Below, piece after piece: positions 1 to 8,650 of a stretch of 64,000 nucleotides of DNA (position 1 is the first letter of the stretch; each line of letters begins with the position of its first letter). A program made the position numbers and the translations under genes. The stretch spans positions 1 through 64,000 of the forward strand of contig NZ_JAHBAY010000020.1 of assembly GCF_018499875.1 (NCBI RefSeq), in the 5' to 3' direction. Source of the stretch: Kineosporia corallincola. Lineage in GTDB: Bacteria > Actinomycetota > Actinomycetes > Actinomycetales > Kineosporiaceae. Below the pieces are notes generated by a model, which was not told the DNA's origin, made no database searches, and saw nothing but the letters and a program-made list of their open reading frames with translations.

Positions 1-571
1 GAACGCTACTCTCGTGTTGCCACCGGGTCAAATCCGTGTTTCGCGGATATTCACCGGCGTTGTTGCTGCCATCTTCTGGGCTCGCGAATTCGGTGCCGAT
101 TCTCCGTATTACTGGAGCCGCGCCACTTCATGTCGCTTGCCGTGAAGTTGGTATTGATGCTTCGGGACCGGCCACTCGGTGTCCGTTGCTCCCGTGCTCA
201 ACGAGGCAGAACGTTACGGATCGCAGCCGCGCTCCGTCAAATCGCCGCGCCGTGCCCCGGACAGCCCTCGTTCACCTGGGGTTTCTTGAACATGACGTGC
301 AGGGACGGTCGCTGAGTGTGTTCGGCCTCCCCGTGCCGCCCACGTAACCGCCGCAGCCGGCGTCCTCAGACAAGTCGGGCGTCCTCAAACGAACGGGAAC
401 CGCAGGAGGAGGGGAACCCCATTCGCCTGTGCGGCTCCAGCGGGTTACCGCCACCACGACACCACCCACAGAAGCCGCACCAAAGAGAACGAGCTCCTCA
501 TCCACGTCGATGAGGAGCTCAGGTGCTTCGAAGGGATCTTTCCTGGTGACGACCCCAGTGAACTGGGCAGA
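1..571. other. gene-poor stretch, no gene recognised
   Basis: No open frame here has convincing actinobacterial codon use, a ribosome-binding site or a recognisable family. The only clear element is a terminator-like hairpin at 491-520, downstream of the leftward gene ending at 572. A leftward frame of about 77 codons starting near 505 begins inside that hairpin, so I do not trust it. Confidence 0.5.
491..520 (-). terminator. hairpin terminator of the small zinc-binding protein gene
   Basis: Perfect 11-bp arms (GAGCTCCTCAT and its complement) surround an 8-nt loop. Read on the minus strand the stem is followed by a T-rich run (GTTCTCTTTGG). It lies 52 bp beyond the stop of the leftward gene ending at 572, in the right orientation for an intrinsic terminator. 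Confidence 0.7.
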
Positions 572-856
572 TCAGGTGGCCGGCGGCAGCGGCGGGCGGT
601 GCATGGCGATGCCGTGGTGCAGTTGCTCATGGATACGCAGCAGGTGTGCCGCCTCTTCCCGGCTGAACGGGCCACCCGTGAGCTCGCACTGCGAGCACAC
701 CATGACCGTGCGTGCGCTGGCCTTCTTCAGCACGCGCTGTGCGAGGGACCGTGCGCGGTCTCCCAGTGGACGACGCGACGGCGCGCCGACCTGCCCGGAT
801 GCCTGACCCGGGCCCTTCTCCGAACTGCTGCGAACAGCGAGATCTCTGGAACGCAT
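572..856 (-). CDS. small protein with CxxC...HxxxxH putative zinc site
   Basis: A 94-residue protein of unknown function. The N-terminal half is basic and rich in Ser/Arg. The C-terminal part carries a CSQC pair, a charged helix (FSREEAAHLL) and an HEQLHHG stretch, giving a CxxC-x(n)-HxxxxH arrangement that could bind one zinc ion as in short zinc-finger or zinc-ribbon proteins. I chose the ATG at 856 because GAGAGGG and GGTGGG purine runs lie upstream of it; an upstream start would add about 20 poorly conserved-looking residues. It stands alone, with a hairpin terminator after its stop. No family assignment is possible by eye. It may bind DNA, RNA or a protein partner, but that is inference from the motif only. 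Confidence 0.6.
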   Translation of the reverse strand: MRSRDLAVRSSSEKGPGQASGQVGAPSRRPLGDRARSLAQRVLKKASARTVMVCSQCELTGGPFSREEAAHLLRIHEQLHHGIAMHRPPLPPAT

Positions 857-1121
857 TAGCCCACCATAACCCTCTCGCGTAGCCGCTGAACATGGCCGAA
901 AACCGTTGTGTAACAACCCTCACGGCTACATCGACCGATGTCGTCACGCTCCGCATTCTTTAGCTCAATATTGGCATATCACCTACTGGCGCAACGGAGA
1001 ACAGCATAGAGCCACCCGATCGGCACAGCCACAGGTAATAGTTTCTACGTAATTACGCGCAAACTCTGGCGCGCGGGAGCGATCAGGTGTAGGCACAGGC
1101 CGCACCGGTCCCACCGATCCG

Positions 1122-1137
1122 CTGATCGGTCGATCAG
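1122..1137. repeat. 16-bp palindrome (possible terminator)
   Basis: CTGATCG-GT-CGATCAG is a perfect inverted repeat directly after, and overlapping, the stop codon of the small leftward frame at 1134-1286. It could be a weak terminator or an operator. No T-run follows. Confidence 0.4.
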
Positions 1138-1286
1138 TGTGTGAAAATGATTTTGAGACAGGCGATCCCGGCACCCGCCAGGGCGAATCCGATTCCGGTC
1201 AGGACGAGACGACTGACACCCGGCGATCCCTGAGATGCTCGACGGGGAGCCCGGTTCCGGCCAGAGCAGCACTGTAGAGGGTGCAT
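1134..1286 (-). pseudogene. possible remnant or micro-ORF with a C-terminal membrane helix
   Basis: A 50-codon frame beginning ATG at 1286. The first half is Arg/Ser-rich and unconvincing. The last 25 residues form one hydrophobic helix (LVLTGIGFALAGAGIACL) with a short Lys-containing tail, like the C-terminus of a membrane-anchored protein. No ribosome-binding site is evident. It may be a decayed 3' end of a membrane-anchored gene, a tiny tail-anchored protein, or chance. Confidence 0.25.
1142..1156. promoter_or_regulatory. lone Zur-box-like motif
   Basis: TGAAAATGATTTTGA differs at one position from the actinobacterial Zur consensus as I know it (TGAAAATGATTTTCA). It sits in a gene-poor region with no obvious target and overlaps the last codons of the doubtful frame at 1134-1286, so it could be a coincidence of an LKIIF codon run. 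Confidence 0.4.
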
Positions 1287-1451
1287 GTTCCGGTGCCGCT
1301 CAGTGACGTGGACGCCGCCCCGACATCGAGAATCGCTAGCAATTCAGGGATTTCCACGCTCAGGTTCCGCCCCGCGCGTTCACCCGCTCACCGAAGATGT
1401 ATGCCGCGTATCGGACCGGCCCCGGTTTCCGTCATCCCCGCACCCGCCGGA

Positions 1452-3017
1452 TCAGAACCTGAAACCGGACACCAGCCGCGAGAGTTCGTCGCTCATCCCG
1501 GCCAGTTCACGGGCGCTCTGCTCGGCCTTGCCGATCGTCGATCCGGCGGCGTTGGCGGCTGAGGCCACCCCGGAGATGTTGCGGGCGATCTCCCCCGAGC
1601 CACCGGCCGCCTCGGCCACACCGGCGTTGATGGTCTGTGTGGTGGCGGTCTGCTCCTCCACGGCCGAGGCGATCGTGGTCTGGAACTCGTTGATCTGCTG
1701 GATCACGTCCGCGATCTGGGTGATGGCGGAGGTGGCGCTGTCGGCGTCCTCCTGGATGGTCTCCACCCGGCGGGAGATGTCCTCGGTGGCCCGTGCCGTC
1801 TCCTGGGCCAGCTGCTTCACCTCATCCGCCACCACCGCGAACCCCTTCCCCGCATCACCCGCCCGCGCCGCCTCGATCGTCGCGTTCAGCGCCAGCAGAT
1901 TGGTCTGCTCCGCGATCGAGGTGATCAGCTTGACCACGTCGCCGATCTCGCGGGAGCTGTCGCCCAGCTTGTTCATGGTGCCGGTGGTCGACTCCACCGC
2001 AGACACCGCGCCCACCGCCACCCGGGCCGCTTCCTGCGCATTCCTCGCGATCTCCGCGATCGAGACGGTCATCTCCTCACCGCCGGCGGCCACTGCCTGC
2101 ACGTTGCTGGACACGTCGTCCGCCGTCCGGGACGCCGCCTGGGCCTGGTCGGACGTCTGGGTCACCGACCGGCCCACCTCGCCGGCCACCTCGGTCAGCT
2201 CACCCGAGGCCTGCCGGAGCTGGGCCGACGTCGACCCGATCGCCCCGAACACGGTGCGGATCCTGGTGGTGGCACCGTCGAGAGCGGCGGAGATGTCGGC
2301 GATCTCGTCGTTCCCCCGGTCTTCGAGGTGCTGGGACAGGTCCCCGGCGGCGACGCCCTTCATCACCTTCACCACCTTGCGCACCCTCAGGGTGATCGCC
2401 CGGGAGAGAACCACCGTGGACGCCGCCACCACGACCACCCCGATCACCAGGATCAGCAGGATGACCGCGTTCATCGTGCGGGCCGTGCTCTGGGCGTCCT
2501 TCTCCAGTTCCGCCACCGCCGCGTCGAAGGTGTCGGCGGCATTGCCGACCGCCTCGTCGGTGGTGTCGTTGGCGGTCTGGATGTCCTCGTAGTCCTTGCG
2601 GGCGGCGGTCTGGTCCTCGATCGCGGCGTCGATGACGTCGCCGATGCCGGTGACGTACTCGTTGAAGGCGTTCTGCATGTTCGCGATCATCTGCCGGTCG
2701 TCGTCGTGCAGATCGACGGCGGCGAGCTCGGTGAACAGGTCGGTGACCGTCTGGGTGTCGTCGGCCAGGTCCGTCTTGAGGTCGGCCGGCGTCGGCGAGA
2801 GCAGGGCCTTGTAGCCGTCCACCTTCAGCTCGCTGGCCCGGGTGTCGAGCTGGCGGATCAGCTTGGAGGCGGTCAGGTGGTTGCGTTCCTGGTCCTGGAG
2901 GTCGCGCACGTGCGAGGACAGGATCAGGGCGGCGAGGTTGCTGATGACGGCGACCGCCAGCCCGATGCCGCCGAGCAGGGCCAGCCTGCGACCGATGGTG
3001 AACCTGATTCCGCGCAC
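1452..3017 (-). CDS. methyl-accepting chemotaxis protein
   Basis: A transmembrane chemoreceptor that would control a CheA kinase and so flagellar direction. From the chosen GTG it has 521 residues: TM1 about 9-34, a helical periplasmic-side sensor (four-helix-bundle type) about 35-182, TM2 about 184-204, HAMP about 205-258, then a long coiled-coil signalling domain. The hairpin tip around residues 369-400 carries the signature [18 protein letters not shown] followed by [11 protein letters not shown]. No C-terminal CheR-tethering pentapeptide is present. I start at the second of two adjacent GTG codons because GGGGGA then lies 6 nt upstream; 3020 is the alternative. No other chemotaxis genes are nearby, so it is an orphan receptor. 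Its presence implies a motile organism or stage. Confidence 0.93.
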   Translation of the reverse strand: MRGIRFTIGRRLALLGGIGLAVAVISNLAALILSSHVRDLQDQERNHLTASKLIRQLDTRASELKVDGYKALLSPTPADLKTDLADDTQTVTDLFTELAAVDLHDDDRQMIANMQNAFNEYVTGIGDVIDAAIEDQTAARKDYEDIQTANDTTDEAVGNAADTFDAAVAELEKDAQSTARTMNAVILLILVIGVVVVAASTVVLSRAITLRVRKVVKVMKGVAAGDLSQHLEDRGNDEIADISAALDGATTRIRTVFGAIGSTSAQLRQASGELTEVAGEVGRSVTQTSDQAQAASRTADDVSSNVQAVAAGGEEMTVSIAEIARNAQEAARVAVGAVSAVESTTGTMNKLGDSSREIGDVVKLITSIAEQTNLLALNATIEAARAGDAGKGFAVVADEVKQLAQETARATEDISRRVETIQEDADSATSAITQIADVIQQINEFQTTIASAVEEQTATTQTINAGVAEAAGGSGEIARNISGVASAANAAGSTIGKAEQSARELAGMSDELSRLVSGFRF

Positions 3018-3149
3018 CACTGTTCCCCCGACGCCGCCGTGCCGGTCCCGTCGGACGAGGGGACCCATCACTCGTTCGGCACAAGCACCGGGTCGCTGAA
3101 GCCCCGGCTGAAAATGCGGGCGCCGGAAGCGAATGTCAGGTTGGCAGGC

Positions 3150-4121
3150 ATGGTGAACGTCGGATACACCCTGATGTGCGAGCAGACCGACCCACGCGAC
3201 CTGGTGCGCCAGGCCGCGGCCGCCGAACAGGCCGGTTTCCCCCTCGCCGTGATCAGTGACCACTTCTTCCCGTGGCTCGACACCCAGGGGCACAGCCCCA
3301 ACGCCTGGGCCACGCTCGGCGCCGTCACCCAGGTCACCGAGACCCTGGAACTGATGACGTACGTGACCTGCCCGACCGGCCGCTACCACCCGGCGGTGGT
3401 CGCCCAGCAGGCGGCGACCGTCGGCCTGCTCAGCAACGGCCGGTTCACCCTCGGCCTGGGATCGGGCGAGAACCTGAACGAGCACATCACCGCCCGGGGC
3501 TGGCCGCCGGTGAACATCCGGCACGAGATGCTGGAGGAGGCCGTCGACATCATCGGCGCGCTGTTCGACGGCGGCTACGTCAGCTACTCGGGCAAGCACT
3601 TCCGGGTGGACTCGGCCAAGCTCTGGGACCTGCCCGAGCGGCGCGTGCCGATCGGTGTCGCGGTCGGCGGACCGCAGTCGGTGCGGGCGTTCGCGCCGAA
3701 GGCCGAGGTGTTCATCTCCACCGACCCGGACGCCGCGCTGACCAGACAGTGGGACGAGCTCAGCAGCGTCCCCGCCCGCAAGGTCGGCCAGCTGCCGATC
3801 TCCTGGGACGCCGACCGGGACGCCGCGGTGCAGCGCGCCCACGAGCAGTTCCGCTGGTTCGCCGGGGGCTGGAAGGTGAACTCCGAGCTCCCCTCGACCG
3901 CCGGTTTCGACGCCGCCAGTCAGTTCGTGAAACCCGAGGACGTCGCCCAGCAGATTCCCTGCGGCACAGACGTCGAGGCGATCGTGAAGGCCCTAACGCC
4001 GTTCGCCGAGGCGGGATTCACCGACGTGGCCCTGATCCAGATCGGCGGGGACCGGCAGAAGTCGTACATCGAGGCGGCGGAGCAGGAGATCCTGCCCGCG
4101 ATCCGCGAAAAGCTCGGCTGA
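3150..4121 (+). CDS. LLM-class F420-dependent oxidoreductase, G6PDH-like subfamily
   Basis: A 323-residue luciferase-like TIM-barrel protein. The opening GYTLMCEQT, the [11 protein letters not shown] stretch, [19 protein letters not shown], the [12 protein letters not shown] loop and the [13 protein letters not shown] block match the F420-dependent subfamily related to glucose-6-phosphate dehydrogenase (TIGR03557 type). Members bind reduced or oxidised F420; the substrate of this subgroup is mostly unknown. The ATG at 3150 gives the usual family length. A CAGGTT hexamer 7 nt upstream suggests a leaderless transcript. It diverges from the chemoreceptor and ends back to back with the next gene: the two stop codons form TGATCA at 4119-4124. 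Confidence 0.9.
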   Translation: MVNVGYTLMCEQTDPRDLVRQAAAAEQAGFPLAVISDHFFPWLDTQGHSPNAWATLGAVTQVTETLELMTYVTCPTGRYHPAVVAQQAATVGLLSNGRFTLGLGSGENLNEHITARGWPPVNIRHEMLEEAVDIIGALFDGGYVSYSGKHFRVDSAKLWDLPERRVPIGVAVGGPQSVRAFAPKAEVFISTDPDAALTRQWDELSSVPARKVGQLPISWDADRDAAVQRAHEQFRWFAGGWKVNSELPSTAGFDAASQFVKPEDVAQQIPCGTDVEAIVKALTPFAEAGFTDVALIQIGGDRQKSYIEAAEQEILPAIREKLG

Positions 4122-5204
4122 TCAACCGGTCCGGACGGGACGGCCTCGCTCGACGGCGTCATGGACGACGTCGGTGAGCGAGCCCCTCCGGGCGAAGGCG
4201 GCCCGCTGGCGTTCCGCTCCGGTGCCGTGCTCCAGCACCTGGTGCAGGGCGTCCTCCACCCGGTCCAGGTCACCGTGCCGGACCAGGGCCGGCCGCACCC
4301 GGTCGACCAGCTGCTGCACCCGGGCCCGGGCCGGAATTGCCTGTCCTGTCAGAGGATCCACCAGGTCGGCGGTCAGCCCGTAACGTGACGCCCGCCAGGC
4401 GGCGCCACGCAGCAGCTCGGGCCGGGCCTGCGGCCACGGGTCACCCGAACCGGCCACGGCCGCATCCACCAGGGCCCGGCAGAGCGCGGCCACCGGCACC
4501 GCGCTACCCGGCTCAGCCCCCACGTCGGCCACCCGGATCTCGATCGTGGGATACCGGGCCGAGAGCCGGGCGTCGAAGTAGACCATGCCGGTGTCGAGGA
4601 TGACGCCCGCGTCGATCAGCGAGTCGACCATCGCGTGGTATTCGGCCGGGTCGCGGAACGGCGCGGTGGGCCCGGCGGCCGGCCAGCGGTCCTGCACCTG
4701 CCGCCGATAGCTGGCGTACCCGGTGTCGACACCGCGCCAGAAGGGCGAATTCGCGCTGATCGCCAGCAGCACCGACAGCCAGGGCTGGATGCCGTTGAGG
4801 GCGGCGATTCCCTCCGTCTCCGACGCGATGCCGACGTGCACGTGACAGCCACAGGTCAGCACCTCGGAGGCGGTCGGCCCGTAGCCGGCGATCATCCGCA
4901 GGTACCGCTCGTCGGGGAACGGCGTGGGATCGGTGGCGACCGGGCTGGTGGCCAGCGCCGCCACCCGGACACCGTGCCGGGCGGCGAGCCCGGCCAGGCC
5001 ACGCCGGCGCTGCTCCAGGTCGTCCGCGAGCTCGTCCAGTTCGATCCGGGGGCGCGACCCGGTCTCGGCCTGCTCCTGCTGGAGTTCGTGCTCGATGCCC
5101 TCGTGCCCGCCCGCGGTCACCCGTGGACCGGCCGGACTCGGCACGCCCTCCTCGTCGACCAGGAGGAATTCCTCCTCCACCCCGACCGTGCGCCTGGTGC
5201 TCAT
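4122..5204 (-). CDS. glutamate-cysteine ligase family 2 (YbdK-type) carboxylate-amine ligase
   Basis: A 360-residue ATP-dependent carboxylate-amine ligase of the GCS2 family. The N-terminal GVEEEFLLVD (8-17), the CGCHVHVGI block (118-126), and a C-terminal TIEIRVADV stretch are family hallmarks of nucleotide, metal and substrate sites. Escherichia coli YbdK has weak glutamate-cysteine ligase activity; in actinobacteria related enzymes (EgtA) serve ergothioneine synthesis, but no egt genes lie near, so the physiological product is unknown. The start is ATG at 5204. It is convergent with the LLM gene with no spacer at all. The stop of the DUF3072 gene upstream lies 19 bp from this start, so the two may be cotranscribed. 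Confidence 0.88.
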   Translation of the reverse strand: MSTRRTVGVEEEFLLVDEEGVPSPAGPRVTAGGHEGIEHELQQEQAETGSRPRIELDELADDLEQRRRGLAGLAARHGVRVAALATSPVATDPTPFPDERYLRMIAGYGPTASEVLTCGCHVHVGIASETEGIAALNGIQPWLSVLLAISANSPFWRGVDTGYASYRRQVQDRWPAAGPTAPFRDPAEYHAMVDSLIDAGVILDTGMVYFDARLSARYPTIEIRVADVGAEPGSAVPVAALCRALVDAAVAGSGDPWPQARPELLRGAAWRASRYGLTADLVDPLTGQAIPARARVQQLVDRVRPALVRHGDLDRVEDALHQVLEHGTGAERQRAAFARRGSLTDVVHDAVERGRPVRTG

Positions 5205-5223
5205 GGCGTCAGTGTGGCGACGA

Positions 5224-5448
5224 TCAGCTCTCCACGCGCGGCGAGCGCTCGCGGTACTCGTCGATCAGTTCCGAAGCCCGCGCTTTGGTCAGGGAGCCGG
5301 GCAGTTCCTCGCCGACCTCGCGGGCGAGCGTCTCCAGGTAGCTCAGCTGGGCACCGGTGGCCGGCTCGTCCCCGGTGACCCACTCCTCCGGCGGCTTGCT
5401 CGTGCTGGCGGCCACCGACTCGTCGTCAAGACCATTGTTCTGGCTCAT
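5224..5448 (-). CDS. DUF3072 family protein
   Basis: A 74-residue acidic soluble protein. The core WVTGDEPATGAQLSYLETLAREVGE followed by LTKARASELIDEYRE is the DUF3072 signature, split here only for length. The family is common in actinobacteria and rhizobia and has no established function; the fold is predicted as a short helical SAP-like hairpin. The ATG at 5448 is preceded at 8 nt by TAGGGT (5457-5462), so the transcript is probably leaderless. It reads toward the carboxylate-amine ligase. Confidence 0.85.
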   Translation of the reverse strand: MSQNNGLDDESVAASTSKPPEEWVTGDEPATGAQLSYLETLAREVGEELPGSLTKARASELIDEYRERSPRVES

Positions 5449-5456
5449 GCCCGCAG

Positions 5457-5462
5457 ACCCTA
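5457..5462 (-). promoter_or_regulatory. -10 hexamer TAGGGT of the DUF3072 gene
   Basis: TANNNT hexamer on the minus strand ending 8 nt before the ATG at 5448, with no ribosome-binding site between. This is the leaderless pattern seen repeatedly in the window. Confidence 0.55.
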
Positions 5463-5510
5463 GGTGGCACACCCGCCCGGCGCGCGTCGAGACGGACACC
5501 GAAACCCGAT

Positions 5511-6347
5511 TCAGATCCGGCAGTTCCGTCCGGTGGAGGCGTTGTCGCGGATCGTCGAGGGATCGACGGACAGGTCCATCGCCAGGCCTCCCGGACGCAC
5601 CGCGACCGAACGCAGACTGGTGCCGTCGGGCAGGTCGAGGTCGACGGTGCGCGGGGCCAGGCGGCTCGTGCCGTCGTCGTTCTTCAGCAGGTCGCCGGCG
5701 AACAGCGAGACCAGGCCGAGGCCGACCGTGCGGCCGCCGATCACCACCGACTCCGGGGTGACCGTCATCGTGTCGCCGCCCGCCTCCAGCGCCGCCAGCA
5801 CCTTCACCGGTTCGCCGGCCAGCTCGTCCTTCAGGGTGACGGCGAGCAGGCCGTCCTGTGCGCCGAGCGTGGCCCCGGCCAGTTCGGAGGTGGCGGAACC
5901 GGCGATCCCGGCCAGCCCGTCCCACCGCATCAGCACCGAGGCCTGCGCCGATCTCACCGAGGGCGGGTCGTCCAGGCCCAGGCCGCGCAGGGTCACGGTC
6001 AGTTGGCCAGGGGGAATGGTGGACGACGAGGAGCCCGCCCGCGCGTCCCGCCCGTCGAGGGACCGCACCGACGTGGTGGACAGCCCGCTGATGGTGACCT
6101 GGTCGAGTTCGCCGGTGGCGAGCTCGACCAGCACCGGGGGACCGCCGAGCGAGACATCCGGTGTGAGCTCGCCGTCGCCGGTGGCACACCGCAGCGCCTG
6201 CACCACACCGTGTTTCACGTAGCGGGTGAGCGCCACGTCGGCGATCACCGCGAGCACCAGGACGAGGATCAGGAGCCCGGCGGTGACAGTCACCCACCGG
6301 CGGCGGAACCAGCGGGTGGCCGGTGCCTGGATCACTTCTCGGTGCAC
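5511..6347 (-). CDS. LmeA-family phospholipid-binding protein (DUF2993)
   Basis: A membrane-anchored lipid-binding protein. After a basic start it has one transmembrane helix (about residues 19-38, VTAGLLILVLVLAVIADVAL) and then an extracytoplasmic beta-rich domain of the DUF2993/LmeA type. In mycobacteria LmeA binds phospholipids and supports lipomannan elongation. The last residues include a conserved-looking Cys. I start at GTG 6347 (GAGGG just upstream); an alternative GTG at 6431 would overlap the kinase gene by 38 bp. It is the third gene of the regulator-kinase-LmeA operon, suggesting that the two-component system responds to envelope state. Confidence 0.8.
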   Translation of the reverse strand: MHREVIQAPATRWFRRRWVTVTAGLLILVLVLAVIADVALTRYVKHGVVQALRCATGDGELTPDVSLGGPPVLVELATGELDQVTISGLSTTSVRSLDGRDARAGSSSSTIPPGQLTVTLRGLGLDDPPSVRSAQASVLMRWDGLAGIAGSATSELAGATLGAQDGLLAVTLKDELAGEPVKVLAALEAGGDTMTVTPESVVIGGRTVGLGLVSLFAGDLLKNDDGTSRLAPRTVDLDLPDGTSLRSVAVRPGGLAMDLSVDPSTIRDNASTGRNCRI

Positions 6348-6393
6348 GTCGCCCTCACGCGTCGGATGCGGCGGTCGCTCCCATGGAACACCA

Positions 6394-7830
6394 TCACGGG
6401 TGATTCCGGGCTGATCCGTTCCGGTGAGCACGGTCCGGCAGCGCGATGGTGACGGTCGTGCCCTCTCCCACCACGGACGTCACCTCGACCGTTCCGCCGT
6501 GCGCCACCACCACCGCCTCGACGATGGCCAGTCCCAGCCCGGATCCGCCCTGCGCCCGGGTACGGCTCTCGTCGGCCCGCCAGAACCGCTCGAACAGCTT
6601 CGGCAGCTGATCGGCCGGGATCCCCTCGCCGTGATCGCGCACCGCGATCAGCGCCCGGTCCTGGTGCAGCCGCAGCGAGACCTCGACCGGGGTGCCGGCC
6701 GGGGTGTGCTGCACCGCGTTGCCGACCAGGTTGCGCAGCACCCGCCGCAGCCGCTCGGCATCCGCCGGAACCACCAGGGGGCCGGGCGATTCCAGGGTGA
6801 AGGTGCGGTCGTCCGCCACCACCCGGGCGTCGTCCAGCACCTCATCGGCCAGCTCGGTCAGGTCCGCGGCGGACAGGTCGAGGGGTACCTGGGCGTCCAG
6901 CCGGGCCAGCAGCGAGAGTTCCTCCACCAGCAGGCCCATCCGCCCGACCTCGGCCTCCACCTTCTCCATCGCCGCCTGCACCCCTTCCTCGCCCCGCACC
7001 GCGCCCTGGAGGTAGAGGTCGACCCAGCCGCCGATCTTGGTCAGGGGGGTGCGCAGCTCGTGTGAGGCGTCGGCGACGAACGAGCGCAGCCGGTCCTCGG
7101 CCCGGGCCCGGGCGGTGAAGGCGTCGCGCACGGCGACCGCGACCTGCTCGGTCTCGGTGCTGCCCCGCATCGGCACGGCGTCCGGCCCCCGTTCGCCCCG
7201 GCCCACCGCCTGCACCGCCTCGGCCAGGTCGGTCAGCGGGCGCAGCCCGGCCCGCACGGTGAGCGCCACCAGCACGCAGAGCAGGGTGAGCGCGGCCAGC
7301 CCGGTCAGCAGCCCGATCCGGATCAGCCGCGCCACCGTCTTCAGGTCGTCCTCCCGCGACACCGCGAGCACGATCGAGTCGACGTCGACCGCCTCGTCGG
7401 CGCCGTCCAGGACGATGCTCAGGCCCTGGGAGGGGACGTCGATCGCGGCGGCGGCCTCGTCGTCGTCCACAAAAACCACCTCACCCGGTGACGCCGACGC
7501 CGCCCGGACGAGCCGCCCGGCCGGCACGTCGGGCAGCCCGAGCGCGAAACCGGCCCGGCCGTCGATCACCAGGATCAGCCCGGTGTTGTCCCCGAACAGC
7601 AGGTCGAGCTGTCGCTCGTTCACCCGCAGACCGCCCTGGTTGGCCACGTTCAGCCCGATCACCTGCTGGATCCGACCGCGCACAGTGTGGAGCCGGTCGG
7701 AGATCCGGCCGTCCAGGTAGGAGCGCAGGCCCCAGGCGGTGACGGCGGCGCTCCCGGCCAGCACCACGGTCATCGCCAGCACCACGGCCGCGAGCAGCCG
7801 GCCGCGGATGCTGCCGGGCCGCCACCTCAC
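6394..7830 (-). CDS. two-component sensor histidine kinase (HAMP, HisKA, HATPase)
   Basis: A 478-residue membrane kinase. TM1 about 9-34, extracytoplasmic sensor about 35-170, TM2 about 172-194, HAMP about 195-245, HisKA with FVADASHELRTPL (phosphorylated His257), then HATPase with the N box LVGNAVQHTP (about 368-377) and the G boxes DHGEGIP and GGSGLGLAI. The domain order and motifs match the TrcS/PhoR-like kinases of actinobacteria. The GTG start overlaps the stop of the response-regulator gene by 4 bp (GTGA), so the two are translationally coupled. Confidence 0.93.
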   Translation of the reverse strand: MRWRPGSIRGRLLAAVVLAMTVVLAGSAAVTAWGLRSYLDGRISDRLHTVRGRIQQVIGLNVANQGGLRVNERQLDLLFGDNTGLILVIDGRAGFALGLPDVPAGRLVRAASASPGEVVFVDDDEAAAAIDVPSQGLSIVLDGADEAVDVDSIVLAVSREDDLKTVARLIRIGLLTGLAALTLLCVLVALTVRAGLRPLTDLAEAVQAVGRGERGPDAVPMRGSTETEQVAVAVRDAFTARARAEDRLRSFVADASHELRTPLTKIGGWVDLYLQGAVRGEEGVQAAMEKVEAEVGRMGLLVEELSLLARLDAQVPLDLSAADLTELADEVLDDARVVADDRTFTLESPGPLVVPADAERLRRVLRNLVGNAVQHTPAGTPVEVSLRLHQDRALIAVRDHGEGIPADQLPKLFERFWRADESRTRAQGGSGLGLAIVEAVVVAHGGTVEVTSVVGEGTTVTIALPDRAHRNGSARNHP

Positions 7831-8513
7831 CCGGAAACCCTTATCGAGTAACCGAATCCGCGCACGGTGTGGATCAGCGGCTCACGGCCGTCGTCCACCT
7901 TGCGGCGCAGGTTGCTGACGAAGCGTTCCACCACCCCGGAGTCGCCCCCGAAGTCGTACTGCCAGACGTGCTGGAGGATCTGGGCCTTCGACACCACCCG
8001 GCCGGAGTTCAGCAACAGGTAGTGCAGGAGCCGGAACTCGGTGGGCGACAACCGGATCGGCACACCGCCCCGGGTCACGCTGTGCACCTCCTCGTTGAGT
8101 TCCAGGTCGGCCACGCGCAGCGTGGCACTCTGCTCGCCCGGCCGGGCCCGGCGCAGCAGCGCCTCCAGCCGGGCCACCACCTCGACCACGCTGAACGGCT
8201 TGGTGACGTAGTCGTCCGCCCCCAGCCGCAGACCCCGCACCCGGTCCTCGACCGCGTCTCGGGCGGTCAGGAACAGCACCGGGAGGTCGTCGCCCCGGGA
8301 CCGCAGCAGTTGCACCAGCTCGAACCCGTCGAGGCCGGGAAGCATCACGTCGAGCACCAGCGCATCCACCCGGCCGCCGGAGATCGCCGTCAGCGCGGCG
8401 GGCACACCGGTGACCGCCGAGACCTCGAAACCGGCGAACCCCAGCGCGGAGACCAGCAGCTCACCGATGCCCGGGTCGTCGTCCACCACGAGGATCCGTC
8501 CGGCGCCGCTCAC
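7827..8513 (-). CDS. OmpR-family response regulator
   Basis: A 228-residue DNA-binding regulator and partner of the kinase that follows. The receiver has the acidic pocket D11-D13, phosphoacceptor D55 (LVLDVMLPG), the switch Thr in LTARD and K105 (YVTKPFS). The C-terminal winged helix includes RLSPTEFRLLHYLL and VERFVSNLRRKV. GGGAGGATG lies upstream of the GTG start. It is the first gene of the operon and its targets probably include the downstream LmeA-family gene. Confidence 0.94.
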   Translation of the reverse strand: MSGAGRILVVDDDPGIGELLVSALGFAGFEVSAVTGVPAALTAISGGRVDALVLDVMLPGLDGFELVQLLRSRGDDLPVLFLTARDAVEDRVRGLRLGADDYVTKPFSVVEVVARLEALLRRARPGEQSATLRVADLELNEEVHSVTRGGVPIRLSPTEFRLLHYLLLNSGRVVSKAQILQHVWQYDFGGDSGVVERFVSNLRRKVDDGREPLIHTVRGFGYSIRVSG

Positions 8514-8650
8514 CCGGACATCCTCCCATCTGATGATTCCGGCCGAACCCGACCACGGATCGTGTCGGCTGCCTGCACAATGCCGGGAGCCGGACGGGTG
8601 GCGGGTGCCGCGTTTCGTCAGCTGCTGGTAACCGTGACCGATGGAGAGCC

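Larger units (their letters stand above)
857..1451. other. 595-bp intergenic region with a possible gene remnant, palindrome and Zur-like motif
   Basis: No full gene is seen. On the minus strand a 50-codon frame (1134-1286) ends in one hydrophobic helix. Its stop lies inside a perfect palindrome (1122-1137), and a Zur-box-like 15-mer lies at 1142-1156. The flanks (857-1080 and 1287-1451) hold nothing I can identify. Confidence 0.5.

Noticed and set aside
272-505. Leftward 77-codon frame starting with a plausible hydrophobic N-terminus
   Set aside because: Its start lies inside the terminator hairpin of the upstream gene and the C-terminal half has random composition.
4119-4124. TGATCA palindrome as a regulatory site
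   Set aside because: It is simply the two abutting stop codons of convergent genes.
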